A stretch of DNA of 64,000 nt from Paenibacillus dendritiformis (GCF_021654795.1 NZ_AP025344.1:3720501-3784500); one strand, 5' to 3'; numbered from the stretch's first letter, positions 43,629 through 51,765 are shown. Made by a program: numbers and translations. The notes: generated by a model from the letters alone, not told the origin.

Positions 43629-44017
43629 ATCGTTAATCCCTCCATAATGTTGATTTCGCCGACAACGTCGGTAATGGTCATTGTTACGTTCAAGCTACGT
43701 CTGATTTCGTCGCTTTTCTCAGCCAGAGACAGGTACCGCTGATTCAGCTTGTTCACTGACGAATCGAGTGCGAGCTTTACCGCCTGAATCCGAACGAACT
43801 CGTCCTTAACAACGCGACGGCGTTTCAATACGTCCTGTAGCCGTTGCATCAATTGATGCTCGCGATAGAGGTCAAGTGTCGCCGCCTCGATTTCGTGATA
43901 GACCTCGCTCAACTCCTTGTCCACCATCGACTGCATCCGGTTAAGCCCTTCGTATGTAGCCGTAACACTTCGGTTCAGCTTGTTAAGCTGATCGACATAG
44001 CTTTGCGCCATGCACAT
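43625..44017 (-). CDS. Hypothetical coiled-coil protein, first gene of the XRE-controlled operon
   Basis: 130 residues, not recognised. Almost entirely helical with heptad-like spacing (YVDQLNKLNRSVTATYEGLNRM, VDKELSEVYHEIEAATLDLYREHQLMQRL), then KRRRVVKDEF; probably a coiled-coil oligomer. The ATG at 44017 follows a strong GGAGGTGA. It is preceded by a consensus promoter whose spacer is occupied by an operator repeat. The frame is open 45 codons further upstream through the operators and is not used. Confidence 0.72.
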   Translation of the reverse strand: MCMAQSYVDQLNKLNRSVTATYEGLNRMQSMVDKELSEVYHEIEAATLDLYREHQLMQRLQDVLKRRRVVKDEFVRIQAVKLALDSSVNKLNQRYLSLAEKSDEIRRSLNVTMTITDVVGEINIMEGLTI

Positions 44018-44094
44018 GCGGTTCACCTCCATTTTTGGCAATAGGAAACTAGCAGAAAAGTGTATACTTTTCCGAATATAGGTGGTATATTGGG

Positions 44095-44146
44095 AATATA
44101 CCGATATCGTGATATCTATCATCATAATATACCGATATCGTGATAT
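44095..44146. promoter_or_regulatory. Twin operator repeats in the divergent control region of the XRE gene
   Basis: Two identical 21-base copies (starting at 44095 and 44126) contain ATATACCGATATCGTGATAT with the inner palindrome CGATATCG. They are 31 bp apart, three helical turns, so bound proteins would lie on the same face. Copy 2 fills the spacer of the minus-strand promoter (TTGACA at 44147-44152, 17 bases, TATTAT at 44124-44129). Copy 1 fills the spacer of a weaker plus-strand promoter (TTGGGA at 44090-44095, 17 bases, TATCTA at 44113-44118). The layout resembles phage repressor control regions. Confidence 0.82.
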
Positions 44147-44189
44147 TGTCAACAGTCTTTCTACAAATTATTTTTTGGGGGTAATTAAG

Positions 44190-44414
44190 GTGTTAAGATT
44201 AGCGATTAAACTTAAAGAGGTTTTAAAAGAACGGGGAATCACTCAAAAACAACTAGAAGTATTGTCAGGGGTCCCACAATCAAAGATCTCGGTTATGTGC
44301 AATAATAAGCTTCAAGAATTAAACATGGGGAACATCGAGAAAATCGCCCATGCCTTAGACATCAAAGATATATCTGCTCTATTGCAATTTGAGGAAGCAG
44401 AATCGAACGATTAG
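44190..44414 (+). CDS. XRE-family (Cro/CI-like) transcriptional regulator
   Basis: 74 residues, a single helix-turn-helix domain (LKEVLKERGITQKQLEVLSGVPQSKISVMCNNKLQELNMGNIEKIAHAL) of the lambda repressor type. No peptidase or dimerisation domain. GTG start behind GGGGG; the frame upstream runs through the operators and is not used. AT-rich compared with its neighbours. Divergently placed to a three-gene operon with twin operators between them, so it most likely represses that operon and itself. Confidence 0.88.
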   Translation: MLRLAIKLKEVLKERGITQKQLEVLSGVPQSKISVMCNNKLQELNMGNIEKIAHALDIKDISALLQFEEAESND

Positions 44415-44643
44415 AGCAGATGCCAAATAAAACACATCATAATTTTCGTCGTATATTGCGCGCGTTGCTATGTAATCCTTTAGAACAATAATTCACGTGC
44501 TCTCGCTTAAAATAAGCGGCAAATTAGGCGTTTTACTAACGAGGGAGTACAAAAGTGAGGGAGTCTAACGTATTACAAACGAACATTTAGAGCACTTGCC
44601 AAATAAAGTAGACGTATAAAAACTGCTATGTTATCATATAAAT
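44415..44643. other. Non-coding AT-rich stretch with direct repeats
   Basis: No gene seen. Two 21-base copies of TTAGAGCA-NN-TGCCAAATAAA start at 44411 and 44587 (2 mismatches). A 45-base element at 44499-44545 (GCTCT, 14 bases, GGCAAATTAGGCGTTTT) recurs imperfectly at 45589-45634. Confidence 0.6.
44609..44637 (+). promoter_or_regulatory. Probable promoter of the antitoxin RNA
   Basis: TAGACG, 17 bases, TATCAT on the plus strand, reading into the 3' region of the toxin transcript. Confidence 0.55.
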
Positions 44644-44758
44644 AGAAAAAGGAGCCGTGCTCGAACACGACTCCAGTGCAATAGCCGCTTCAAAGGCGGT
44701 GGCTTCGAAGGTGTTGGAAATAGACCGTTAACCTTATCCGGGGGCGGTCTATTTCTTT
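44644..44758 (+). ncRNA. Putative antisense antitoxin RNA of a type I toxin-antitoxin pair
   Basis: Bounds are inferred: from the promoter at 44609-44637 to the hairpin AAATAGACCG...CGGTCTATTT (44718-44754), which is followed by CTTTGT. It is complementary to the whole 3' untranslated part of the toxin mRNA and to its last codons. Convergent, 3'-overlapping antitoxin RNAs of about this size are known for Bacillus and Enterococcus type I systems (bsrE/SR5, fst/RNAII). Expression is not proven. Confidence 0.55.
44646..44674 (-). terminator. Rho-independent terminator of the toxin mRNA
   Basis: On the minus strand GGAGTCGTG pairs with CACGGCTCC (one G-T pair) around a short loop and is followed by TTTTTC. 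It leaves a 3' untranslated region of about 75-100 bases after the toxin stop. Confidence 0.8.
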
Positions 44759-44856
44759 GTGTGCATGTATATCAGCAGCGTCACGACAAAAGTCAACAAC
44801 GCGAGTATCCATATCCCGAATTGGAACATAACGGACATTGCTTCGTATACGCTCAC
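44749..44856 (-). CDS. Holin-like toxin peptide (type I toxin-antitoxin, Hol_Tox-like)
   Basis: 35 residues: MSVYEAMSVMFQFGIW, then ILALLTFVVTLLIY and MHTKK. One membrane helix with a short basic tail. The pattern (VYEA at the start, FG.....L......L, KK end) is that of the small holin-like toxins common in Firmicutes. GTG start with GGGAGGTGA upstream. A perfect -10 TATAAT lies at 44919-44924 (minus) with a weak -35. Overexpression of such peptides damages the membrane. The gene is followed by a long 3' region opposite a putative antisense RNA. Confidence 0.8.
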   Translation of the reverse strand: MSVYEAMSVMFQFGIWILALLTFVVTLLIYMHTKK

Positions 44857-44994
44857 TGGCGTCACCTCCCTTCCGGGAGACTAGCCGACCGCCCATAAAG
44901 CCATTCTATTGCATGGCAATTATACCCTATTTATTGGACGAAAGTAAACTAGAGTTATCATGTGCATGGACAGGAAAGAAGATCTGAATATAAG

Positions 44995-45528
44995 TCAATT
45001 GCGCATTTTCTTAGGCAAGGCAGGTTCTTTCATATCAATATGTTCAACTTTAATTTCCTTTCCGTACAAAAATTCTTTTTTCTGAATGATATACACACTG
45101 TACTTTGATATAATTTTCTCGTTACTTAGAACGATATCACCCTCACTGGTTATCTTATGAATGAATATTTTTTGACCGTTTTCAATTAAGTAGTAGGATT
45201 CTTTTCCACTAAATCGACTGTTAAGAATAATGTCTACTATAAGCATTCCAATGAACGGAAAAGTTCCAATAAGTAGATTTGTATAAAAACTGAACTCATC
45301 TATCACCTCTAAACTTACCACAAGTAATATTCCGAGAATAATTGCTGGGAAAAGTGACTCAAGAAATCCGCTAATCATCTTCTTTGTATCATTCATAAGA
45401 TGTCGCTCAAATGGAGTTACTTGCGCGAGACTGATTCCCTTAAATAGATAGGTTAACAATAAAAAAATAGACGGTATTCCGATGAACGAGGCCACTTTTA
45501 TAATCATATCCAAGTCAATATCTATCAT
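44995..45528 (-). CDS. Hypothetical membrane protein
   Basis: 177 residues, not recognised. Three hydrophobic segments (VASFIGIPSIFLLLTYLF, residues about 11-28; LFPAIILGILLVVSLEVI, about 59-76; NLLIGTFPFIGMLIVDIIL, about 84-102). A soluble C-terminal domain follows (SYYLIENGQKIFIHKITSEGDIVLSNEK). Base composition is clearly AT-richer than the surrounding genome, suggesting recent acquisition. It lies between two imperfect 45-base repeats together with the type I toxin gene. GGTGGGG lies very close to the ATG. Confidence 0.68.
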   Translation of the reverse strand: MIDIDLDMIIKVASFIGIPSIFLLLTYLFKGISLAQVTPFERHLMNDTKKMISGFLESLFPAIILGILLVVSLEVIDEFSFYTNLLIGTFPFIGMLIVDIILNSRFSGKESYYLIENGQKIFIHKITSEGDIVLSNEKIISKYSVYIIQKKEFLYGKEIKVEHIDMKEPALPKKMRN

Positions 45529-46468
45529 TTCCCCACCGCCCGGTCGTTTTATGATTATTATAGCGCATTTAAGGGAAGGAATGCGTTAGCTCTAACGGGA
45601 TATTTACCGCAAAATAGGCGTTTTCTAGCGGAGATGGACGTTTGATACTCAGAAGAGAGAAGACGGCTAAAATGGCGGGAATATTGCGTGTGTGTGGAGC
45701 GGAGGGAGTCGGGTATTAACGGGACATTCGCGCGAGTCTGTATAGACTAACGGTAATGTAAAGAGAAAAGGCCATTGTGCTGCGCACAAGCCTTCGCGCC
45801 CATGCGCTCGGCAATGTATCCTTACTATAGAGGATTCGCGCATCTTTTCTTCCGCGAAGAATAGTTGTTGTATTACTTCTGCGCGCGAGGAATAGTGCTT
45901 TTCTATTCCGATGCGCTATGTTTTTAGATCTTATTAGTAAGTCTTATTTACCGGAAAATTCTACCGGTGCGTTACGGTAAAAATTATCGGTACGTACCGG
46001 AAAATACTGCCGTAACAAAGAAACGGCCCCACCAGCTACGGCAGGGCTTTTTCGCATGAATTTCCGAAGATAATCCGAACAATCGCGACCGACCGGCTTG
46101 AAATGCGCAATCTTGTAAATCTTAACGATTATCGCGCATATGGGAGGAATCATTCGTGTTTTTACGTTGAAAAACGCCCACTTCCGAAAACTTATCGGAT
46201 AAGCGGGCGTTTCGATTTACGCTTCAAACAACAATGGAAGCATCAATTGGTCGCGAAATCCTTGTACACTAACCCTTGCGTCGGCCTTCGATCTACGCTA
46301 CACTGGCGCTAAGTCAACGCCGACAAGTTCGCGCAGGAAACGGAGGTGAATCGCTCAAGTTTATCGGAATGTTCTCGAAAAGTTTATCGGAACGTTTTGA
46401 CGGGACGCCGATAAGTTTACGGGAACGAACGTTCTCCCTAACGTCGGCAACCCTTACGGCTCTAAGCT
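45529..46468. other. Repeat-rich intergenic region upstream-adjacent to the spo0A 3' end
   Basis: About 940 bases without a supported gene. Contents: the second 45-base repeat (45589-45634); paired TACCGGAAAAT copies about 46-50 bases apart near 45951-46010; a hairpin GCCCC...GGGC with TTTTT near 46024-46053; a hairpin AAACGCCC...GGGCGTTT near 46174-46213 that can terminate in both directions; and three AAGTTTATCGGAANGTT-like units at 46357, 46380 and 46413. Short open frames (69 codons minus at 45944, 69 plus at 46103, 80 plus at 46276) lack ribosome binding sites. Confidence 0.6.
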
Positions 46469-47287
46469 TCACGACACCTTATGCTCAATCCGCAGCTTAT
46501 CTGCGACCATCGCGATGAATTCGCTATTGGTTGGCTTCGACTTGCTGATGTTGATGGTGTAGCCGAACAGGCGGCTGATGCTGTCGATGTTGCCGCGGGT
46601 CCAGGCCACCTCGATGGCATGGCGAATCGCGCGCTCGACGCGGCTCGGCGTCGTTTTGTATTTCTCCGCAATGGCCGGATAGAGCGTTTTTGTGATCGAG
46701 CCGAGAATTTCGATGTTGTTGTACACCATCGTAATCGCTTCGCGCAAGTACTGATATCCTTTAATATGCGCCGGAACGCCGATTTCATGTATGATGGACG
46801 TAATATTTGCATCCAAATTTTTCGTCTTGCCCAATTGGACGACATTCGACTTGGAGGAGGTCATGTAGCTGCCGGCACTGGAGCTGCCGACCGATGGAGT
46901 CGAAGCGATGCCAGCCAGCTGCCGGATCCGGTTCGCCAGGATATCCATGTCGAACGGCTTCAGGATGTAATAGGACGCGCCGAGCTGCACGGCACGCTGC
47001 GTAATGCTCTCCTGACCGAATGCGGTCAGCATGATGATCTTCGGTTGCGGGGACAGATTCATACTGCGTAAACGTTCTAACACGCCCAGACCGTCCAGGT
47101 GAGGCATAATTATATCGAGAATGAGCACATCAGGCACCGCTCTCGTCTGTTCCAGGAATTGAAGCACCTCTTCGCCATTGTAGGCGACACCGGTGACAAC
47201 CATGTCTTCCTGTTCTGATAAGAAATCAGCTAATAAATTCGTGAACTCTCGGTTGTCGTCCGCTAACAGTATTTCGATCTTTTGCAA
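46469..47287 (-). CDS. spo0A: Sporulation master response regulator Spo0A
   Basis: 272 residues. The receiver domain has acidic pocket D10/D11, phosphoacceptor Asp58 in [19 protein letters not shown] and the Lys in YYILKPFD. After a Ser/Gly linker, the DNA-binding domain is near-identical to the family ([46 protein letters not shown]). TTG start at 47287 with GGGAGGA 7 bases upstream; it yields the usual [14 protein letters not shown] start. The promoter region carries a sigma-H promoter and three 0A boxes. Its C-terminus borders the accessory island. Confidence 0.98.
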   Translation of the reverse strand: MQKIEILLADDNREFTNLLADFLSEQEDMVVTGVAYNGEEVLQFLEQTRAVPDVLILDIIMPHLDGLGVLERLRSMNLSPQPKIIMLTAFGQESITQRAVQLGASYYILKPFDMDILANRIRQLAGIASTPSVGSSSAGSYMTSSKSNVVQLGKTKNLDANITSIIHEIGVPAHIKGYQYLREAITMVYNNIEILGSITKTLYPAIAEKYKTTPSRVERAIRHAIEVAWTRGNIDSISRLFGYTINISKSKPTNSEFIAMVADKLRIEHKVS

Positions 47288-47362
47288 CTTCTGATCCTCC
47301 CTTGTCAAAGTTTAGCATTCCCGAGCATTGATGTCGTTGGCTTTCCTCTACAAGAATAACTT

Positions 47363-47396
47363 ATTCGACACCAAGAATGAAATTCCTTCTGTCGAA
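47363..47396 (-). promoter_or_regulatory. Sigma-H promoter and two 0A boxes upstream of spo0A
   Basis: The minus strand reads AGGAATT (plus 47381-47387), 11 bases, GTCGAAT (47363-47369), matching the sigma-H pattern of AGGANWT, 11 bases, RNNGAAT. A 0A box TGTCGAA overlaps the -10 (minus strand, 47364-47370), and another lies on the plus strand at 47390-47396. This fits known control of spo0A by sigma-H and by Spo0A itself. Confidence 0.8.
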
Positions 47397-47473
47397 AACT
47401 TTTTTTCTTTATTTTTTTAGGAACATGATTTATAATGTATAGTTATTCATTTTTTCTACATCATTCGCATTCC

Positions 47474-47480
47474 TTCGACA
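47474..47480 (-). promoter_or_regulatory. Distal 0A box upstream of spo0A
   Basis: A third perfect TGTCGAA on the minus strand, 78-84 bases upstream of the other two. In B. subtilis upstream 0A boxes help repress the vegetative promoter. Confidence 0.6.
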
Positions 47481-47502
47481 CGCTAAAGGCGAATCAGGTC
47501 AT

Positions 47503-47532
47503 AAAAAAAGGCTCACGCAGCATGTGAGCCTT
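47503..47532 (-). terminator. Rho-independent terminator downstream of spoIVB
   Basis: On the minus strand AAGGCTCAC pairs with GTGAGCCTT (7-base loop) and is followed by a run of T residues. It overlaps the last codons of spoIVB and separates it from spo0A. Confidence 0.93.
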
Positions 47533-48850
47533 CTTTGCTGGAGGTCGGGGGTGGCGAGAGCACCACACCCGCATCCTGCAGCATCCATTCAATGAAGCAA
47601 CCGTAGCCGGAGCTCGGATCATTGACGAACACGTGAGTAACGGCGCCAATGAGCTTGCCATTCTGTATGATGGGACTTCCGCTCATCCCTTGGACAATGC
47701 CCCCGGTCTTTTGCAGCAATCTAGGGTCTGTAATGCGGATGACCATCCCTTTGGTGGCCGGTGACGTCTGCTTCGTCACATGAACCACTTCCAGCTTGAA
47801 TCGCTCCACCTGCTGGCCGTTGACGACCGTAAGCATCTCTGCGGGGCCTTCCTGAACTTCCTCGCTGAAAGCGACGGGAATCGGCTCCTTGTAAAGACTG
47901 TGCTCCGGTTGATTCGTCATTTTGCCGAAAATGCCAAACGGTGTATTGCGTTCAATATTCCCCAAGACGCGGCCTTCCTTCAAGAAATGAGCCCGTTTCT
48001 CGCCAGGCTCGCCATTCTGGCTTTTGGAGATGGAGGTTACATTGGACTGAACAATTTCGCCCTGGCCTACCGTGATGGGGGTCTGCGTATCCATGTCGGT
48101 GATGACATGGCCAAGCGCTCCGTACACCCCTTGATCTGGGGCGTAAAAAGTAAGAGTGCCGACGCCCGCGGCGGAATCCCGGATATATAATCCAAGCCGC
48201 CAGGTCTTGTCCTCCACATCATAGGCCGGCTTCAGCTTCGTCTTCATCTCGGTGTCGCCCCGTTGAATGACCAGCTCAATCGCCTGCTTCTTCTCGCCGG
48301 CTTCGCGAACGATATCCGCCACCTTGGTCACATCGTTAAGGCGGGTTCCGTTCATGCTCATAATCATGTCGCCTAACCGGACGCCTGCTTCTTCACCCGG
48401 CGATATTTTGCGCTCAGGTCCGACATGAACAAGATGGTGCCCGACGACGAGAATCCCGGACGATTTGACTTTGACGCCGATTGTCTGTCCCCCGGGAACG
48501 ACCCGCAGGTTAGGAACGACATTGACCTTCAACGTCTTCAACGGAATGCCGCCGAACAGCTTCAGCTTCAATTCAGCCTGTCCGGTCTGGGAAGATTGCA
48601 GCGAGATCGGCTTCTGCAGCGATAAGCGGAAGGAGGTCTCGCTCTGCCCGTTCACCTTCAGAATATCGGGCCTATCCACGGTAGCCTGCGCTTGCACCGG
48701 CATGACCAGATTCAGTTGCTTGTGTTCTCCTTCAAAAAGACGCAGATGATTCGGCAAAGCCGCGTAGGTGCGGAAAGGGGCTGTGGTGCAGCATAAACAA
48801 ACAATAATGGCTAGCATAAGACCGAGCAGCCGTTTTGCGTTGGGGTTCAA
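47513..48850 (-). CDS. spoIVB: SpoIVB peptidase (sigma-K checkpoint protease)
   Basis: About 445 residues. A membrane-anchoring helix near the N-terminus (LLGLMLAIIVCLCC) is followed by a PDZ domain (VVGHHLVHVGPERKISPGEEAGVRLGDMIMSMNGTRL). The C-terminal S55 serine peptidase domain has the catalytic His in GALGHVITD and Ser in GIVQGMSGSPIIQNGK. Made in the forespore, it crosses to the intermembrane space and cleaves SpoIVFA to trigger pro-sigma-K processing. The start is uncertain: TTG 48850 lies 10 bases after AAAGGAG, while the longer frame (to 48913) has no signal. It is adjacent to spo0A as in Bacillus. Confidence 0.94.
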   Translation of the reverse strand: MNPNAKRLLGLMLAIIVCLCCTTAPFRTYAALPNHLRLFEGEHKQLNLVMPVQAQATVDRPDILKVNGQSETSFRLSLQKPISLQSSQTGQAELKLKLFGGIPLKTLKVNVVPNLRVVPGGQTIGVKVKSSGILVVGHHLVHVGPERKISPGEEAGVRLGDMIMSMNGTRLNDVTKVADIVREAGEKKQAIELVIQRGDTEMKTKLKPAYDVEDKTWRLGLYIRDSAAGVGTLTFYAPDQGVYGALGHVITDMDTQTPITVGQGEIVQSNVTSISKSQNGEPGEKRAHFLKEGRVLGNIERNTPFGIFGKMTNQPEHSLYKEPIPVAFSEEVQEGPAEMLTVVNGQQVERFKLEVVHVTKQTSPATKGMVIRITDPRLLQKTGGIVQGMSGSPIIQNGKLIGAVTHVFVNDPSSGYGCFIEWMLQDAGVVLSPPPTSSKEGSHAA

Positions 48851-48970
48851 AGGTGTCACACTCCTTTGTTGACGGAAGCTTTGACGAAAAAGGGCGTGCC
48901 CGTTTCGTAACATTAAGGTAACCTTGACCCCAGTGTTTTATGAGTGAAAATGATTCCTCAAGCCCTTGAA

Positions 48971-50692
48971 TTACGCACCTTTTTGACGTTCAGCCAACTT
49001 CAGCATTTCTTGAGCATGATGCAGGGTTCTTTCCGTTACTTCCACGCCGCCAAGCATCCGAGCCAGTTCGGCCACGCGTCCTTGTTCCTGCAATTCCGTT
49101 ACCTGGGTTGATGTGCGTTCGTCCCGCACGAGTTTTTCTATGTAATAATGATGATCCGCCATGCAGGCCACTTGGGGAAGATGGGTAATCGCGAACACTT
49201 GACCGCTGCGGGACACTTCGGCCAGCTTCTCGGCGATCGCCTGGGCCGCCCGGCCGCTTACTCCGGTGTCCACCTCGTCGAAGACGAGCACCGGAATGCG
49301 ATCCATCTCGGCGAATATCGTCTTCAACGCCAGCATAATCCGCGACAGCTCCCCGCCGGATGCGATCTTGTGCAAAGGCCGCAGCGGTTCGCCCGGATTC
49401 GGCGAAATCAGAAATTCCGCATCGTCCCACCCGTTCTTCGTGAAGCGGACATTCACTCCGTTCACATCGAAGCCTTGTCCGTCTTGAAGCCGTTCCAGAC
49501 GGACATCGAGCCGGGTGCGTTCCATATGAAGATGCTGCAGCTGCTTCTCGATCCGCTTTGTCAGCTTATCGGCCAATTCCCGTCTGGCATCGCTTAATGC
49601 CTGCGCCCGTCTGGCCAGCTTCGCCAGCCGCTCTTGGCTCTCCTTCTCCAGCGCGGCAATCCGCTCGTCCTTGTGCTCGATTTTGTCCGCCTCGGCCTGT
49701 ATCCGTTCGCCATAAGCGATCATTTCTTCCACGGTCGCCCCATATTTCCGCTTCAATCCATTCAACTGCTCCAGTCGATCCTCGATCTGCTCCAGCCGCT
49801 CCGGATTGAATTCGATATTCTCCCGGTAGTCGCGCAGCTGGTATGCCGCATCCTCCAACTGGTAATAGGCGGTCTGCAGCTGTTCCACCATCGGCTGGAA
49901 CTTGGCGGGATCATACGGCATCACATCTTCGAGCTTGGCGATGGCCACGCTGACCGCATCCATCGCGCCTTGGCCATACAACCGCTCATAAGCATGATTG
50001 ACATGATCCATCAGCTTCTCGGCATTTGCTAGTTTGCGCTTTTCTTCCGCCAATAATTCATCCTCGCCCACCTGGAGTCCGGCATTGTGAAGTTCTTCAA
50101 TCTGAAAACGGTACAAATCCAGCATCTGATAGGCTTGCTGGCTCGTCTGCTTCAACTGGTTCAGTTCATGCTGCAGCGCCATGAAGCAGCCGAACTCTTC
50201 ACGATACCGCTTCTTGAGCGCCGCCAGCTCCTCCCCGCCGTACGCATCAAGCCAATCCAGATGCCGCTCTACCTTCAGTAAGGATTGATGCTCGTGCTGG
50301 CCGTGGATATTGATGAGCAGTTCCCCCACTTCCCGAAGCATCGTCAGATTGACCATCTGGCCGTTAATCCGGCACATGCTCTTGCCGTTGGCCGTCAACT
50401 CCCTGCGAATAATAAGCAATTCTTCCGCATCCGCCTGAACCCCCAGCTTCGCAATCGCCTCCCAGGCAGGATGATCGGCGGGCAGATCGAAGGACGCCTC
50501 CACTTCCGCCCGATCGCAGCCATAGCGCACGAACTCCGAGGAACCCCGGGCTCCCCCGATCAAGCCCAGCGCATCGATAATGATCGATTTGCCGGCGCCC
50601 GTCTCCCCGGTCAGAACGTGAAATCCTTGGTGAAATTGAAGCTGTACGGATTCAATGACGGCCAGATTCGTAATGGATAATGCGATTAACAT
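48971..50692 (-). CDS. recN: DNA repair protein RecN
   Basis: 573 residues. SMC-like ATPase for double-strand break repair. Walker A is GETGAGKSIIIDAL near residue 30, and the middle is a long coiled coil. The C-terminal half has the ABC signature LHKIASGGELSRIMLALK and Walker B VLVFDEVDTGVSG, with the D-loop and H-loop AITHLPQVA. Full length. Order recN-spoIVB and ahrC-recN as in B. subtilis. Confidence 0.96.
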   Translation of the reverse strand: MLIALSITNLAVIESVQLQFHQGFHVLTGETGAGKSIIIDALGLIGGARGSSEFVRYGCDRAEVEASFDLPADHPAWEAIAKLGVQADAEELLIIRRELTANGKSMCRINGQMVNLTMLREVGELLINIHGQHEHQSLLKVERHLDWLDAYGGEELAALKKRYREEFGCFMALQHELNQLKQTSQQAYQMLDLYRFQIEELHNAGLQVGEDELLAEEKRKLANAEKLMDHVNHAYERLYGQGAMDAVSVAIAKLEDVMPYDPAKFQPMVEQLQTAYYQLEDAAYQLRDYRENIEFNPERLEQIEDRLEQLNGLKRKYGATVEEMIAYGERIQAEADKIEHKDERIAALEKESQERLAKLARRAQALSDARRELADKLTKRIEKQLQHLHMERTRLDVRLERLQDGQGFDVNGVNVRFTKNGWDDAEFLISPNPGEPLRPLHKIASGGELSRIMLALKTIFAEMDRIPVLVFDEVDTGVSGRAAQAIAEKLAEVSRSGQVFAITHLPQVACMADHHYYIEKLVRDERTSTQVTELQEQGRVAELARMLGGVEVTERTLHHAQEMLKLAERQKGA

Positions 50693-50715
50693 GGACTCCC
50701 CTCCCAGGATGCCGT

Positions 50716-51165
50716 TTACGAAATATACTCTTCAATTTGCGCCACGACTTCGTCGCTTTCCTTCTTGGTGCGGCAAATGATAAGTATCGTGTCGTCTCCG
50801 CAAACTGTGCCCATAATCTCCGGCCATTCGATGTTATCCATCAGGACGGCGATGGCGTTCGCCGTTCCGGGCAGACATTTAATCACGACGAGATTCTCCG
50901 TGCTGTCAATGCTGATGAAGTTATCCAGCAGCGCCCGCTTCAGCTTCTGCGCCGGGTTGAAGCGCTGGTCGACCGGCAGCGAATATTTGTACCGCCCGTC
51001 TTTCATGGGAACTTTGATCAAATGCAGCTCCTTCATGTCCCTGGACACGGTAGCCTGCGTCACGTGGTAGCCTGCGCTCCGTAAGGCATCGACTAATTCA
51101 TCCTGGGTTTCGATCTCGTTGTTCATTATGATTTCCCTAATTTTGATATGTCGTTGACCTTTCAT
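50716..51165 (-). CDS. argR: Arginine repressor/activator ArgR (AhrC)
   Basis: 149 residues. The N-terminal winged helix-turn-helix ([48 protein letters not shown]) precedes a C-terminal hexamerisation and arginine-binding domain ([32 protein letters not shown]). It controls arginine biosynthesis and catabolism. Nearly identical in layout to B. subtilis AhrC and in the same position, 23 bases upstream of recN. Confidence 0.97.
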   Translation of the reverse strand: MKGQRHIKIREIIMNNEIETQDELVDALRSAGYHVTQATVSRDMKELHLIKVPMKDGRYKYSLPVDQRFNPAQKLKRALLDNFISIDSTENLVVIKCLPGTANAIAVLMDNIEWPEIMGTVCGDDTILIICRTKKESDEVVAQIEEYIS

Positions 51166-51248
51166 GTGAGCCCTCCGTTTTTGTTCCTTCTACTCATGGC
51201 CTATGGCCGCAGCAAGCGAGACGGGGTGTTGCTTATCTTAGTATTGCC

Positions 51249-51710
51249 TTAATCCCCGTGGACATAGGCTTCCCCCCAGTCCATACGAATCAGCCGCACC
51301 CGGCGTTCCAGCCTATCCACGACTAGCAGGCCGGCCGTGTCGGGATAGGCGGCGAAATAAGGCATCCACTGCCGCTTCATGCCGCTGCCGTCCCAATCGA
51401 GCTGCATCCGTTCGCGTGCGATACGAACAATATACCATTGATTGTCGCGTTTGGCGATCATGTCAATCCGGATGCGGGCATCGATGTCCTCCCCGTCTAC
51501 CGTAAAGTGCAAAGGCATGCAGAACTTGCCCCCGATGACCTCATACCCGGCATCCTCGACGAGTTGTATCGCCTCCTCATCCTCCGGAAACCGGTCGCTC
51601 AGGCAAACATCCTCCATCGGCTCGGGTGAATGGGCGTACCTCCGCACGCCGAAGCCGATCCACATCAGTATGCCGATAACAATCAATCCCATGACCCAGA
51701 TATCGCTCAA
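51249..51710 (-). CDS. Hypothetical membrane-anchored protein
   Basis: About 153 residues, not recognised. One N-terminal transmembrane helix (WVMGLIVIGILMWIGFGVRR) and a soluble domain with alternating strands (YEVIGGKFCMPLHFTVDGEDIDARIRIDMIAKRDNQWYIVRIARE, LLVVDRLERRVRLIRMDWG). The soluble part somewhat resembles a nuclease-like or restriction-endonuclease-like fold, but no catalytic motif is certain. TTG 51710 follows GGTGGTGA by 5 bases; the frame is open to 51773. Such a gene is not present between ahrC and yqxC in B. subtilis. Confidence 0.7.
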   Translation of the reverse strand: MSDIWVMGLIVIGILMWIGFGVRRYAHSPEPMEDVCLSDRFPEDEEAIQLVEDAGYEVIGGKFCMPLHFTVDGEDIDARIRIDMIAKRDNQWYIVRIARERMQLDWDGSGMKRQWMPYFAAYPDTAGLLVVDRLERRVRLIRMDWGEAYVHGD

Positions 51711-51765
51711 TGGAATCACCACCCCGCTATGATGGAAAGGGCACCGCCGGCGCCAAACACAAAGC

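Noticed and set aside
45944..46312. Two 69-codon frames on opposite strands
   Set aside because: They run through hairpins and repeats and have no translation signal.
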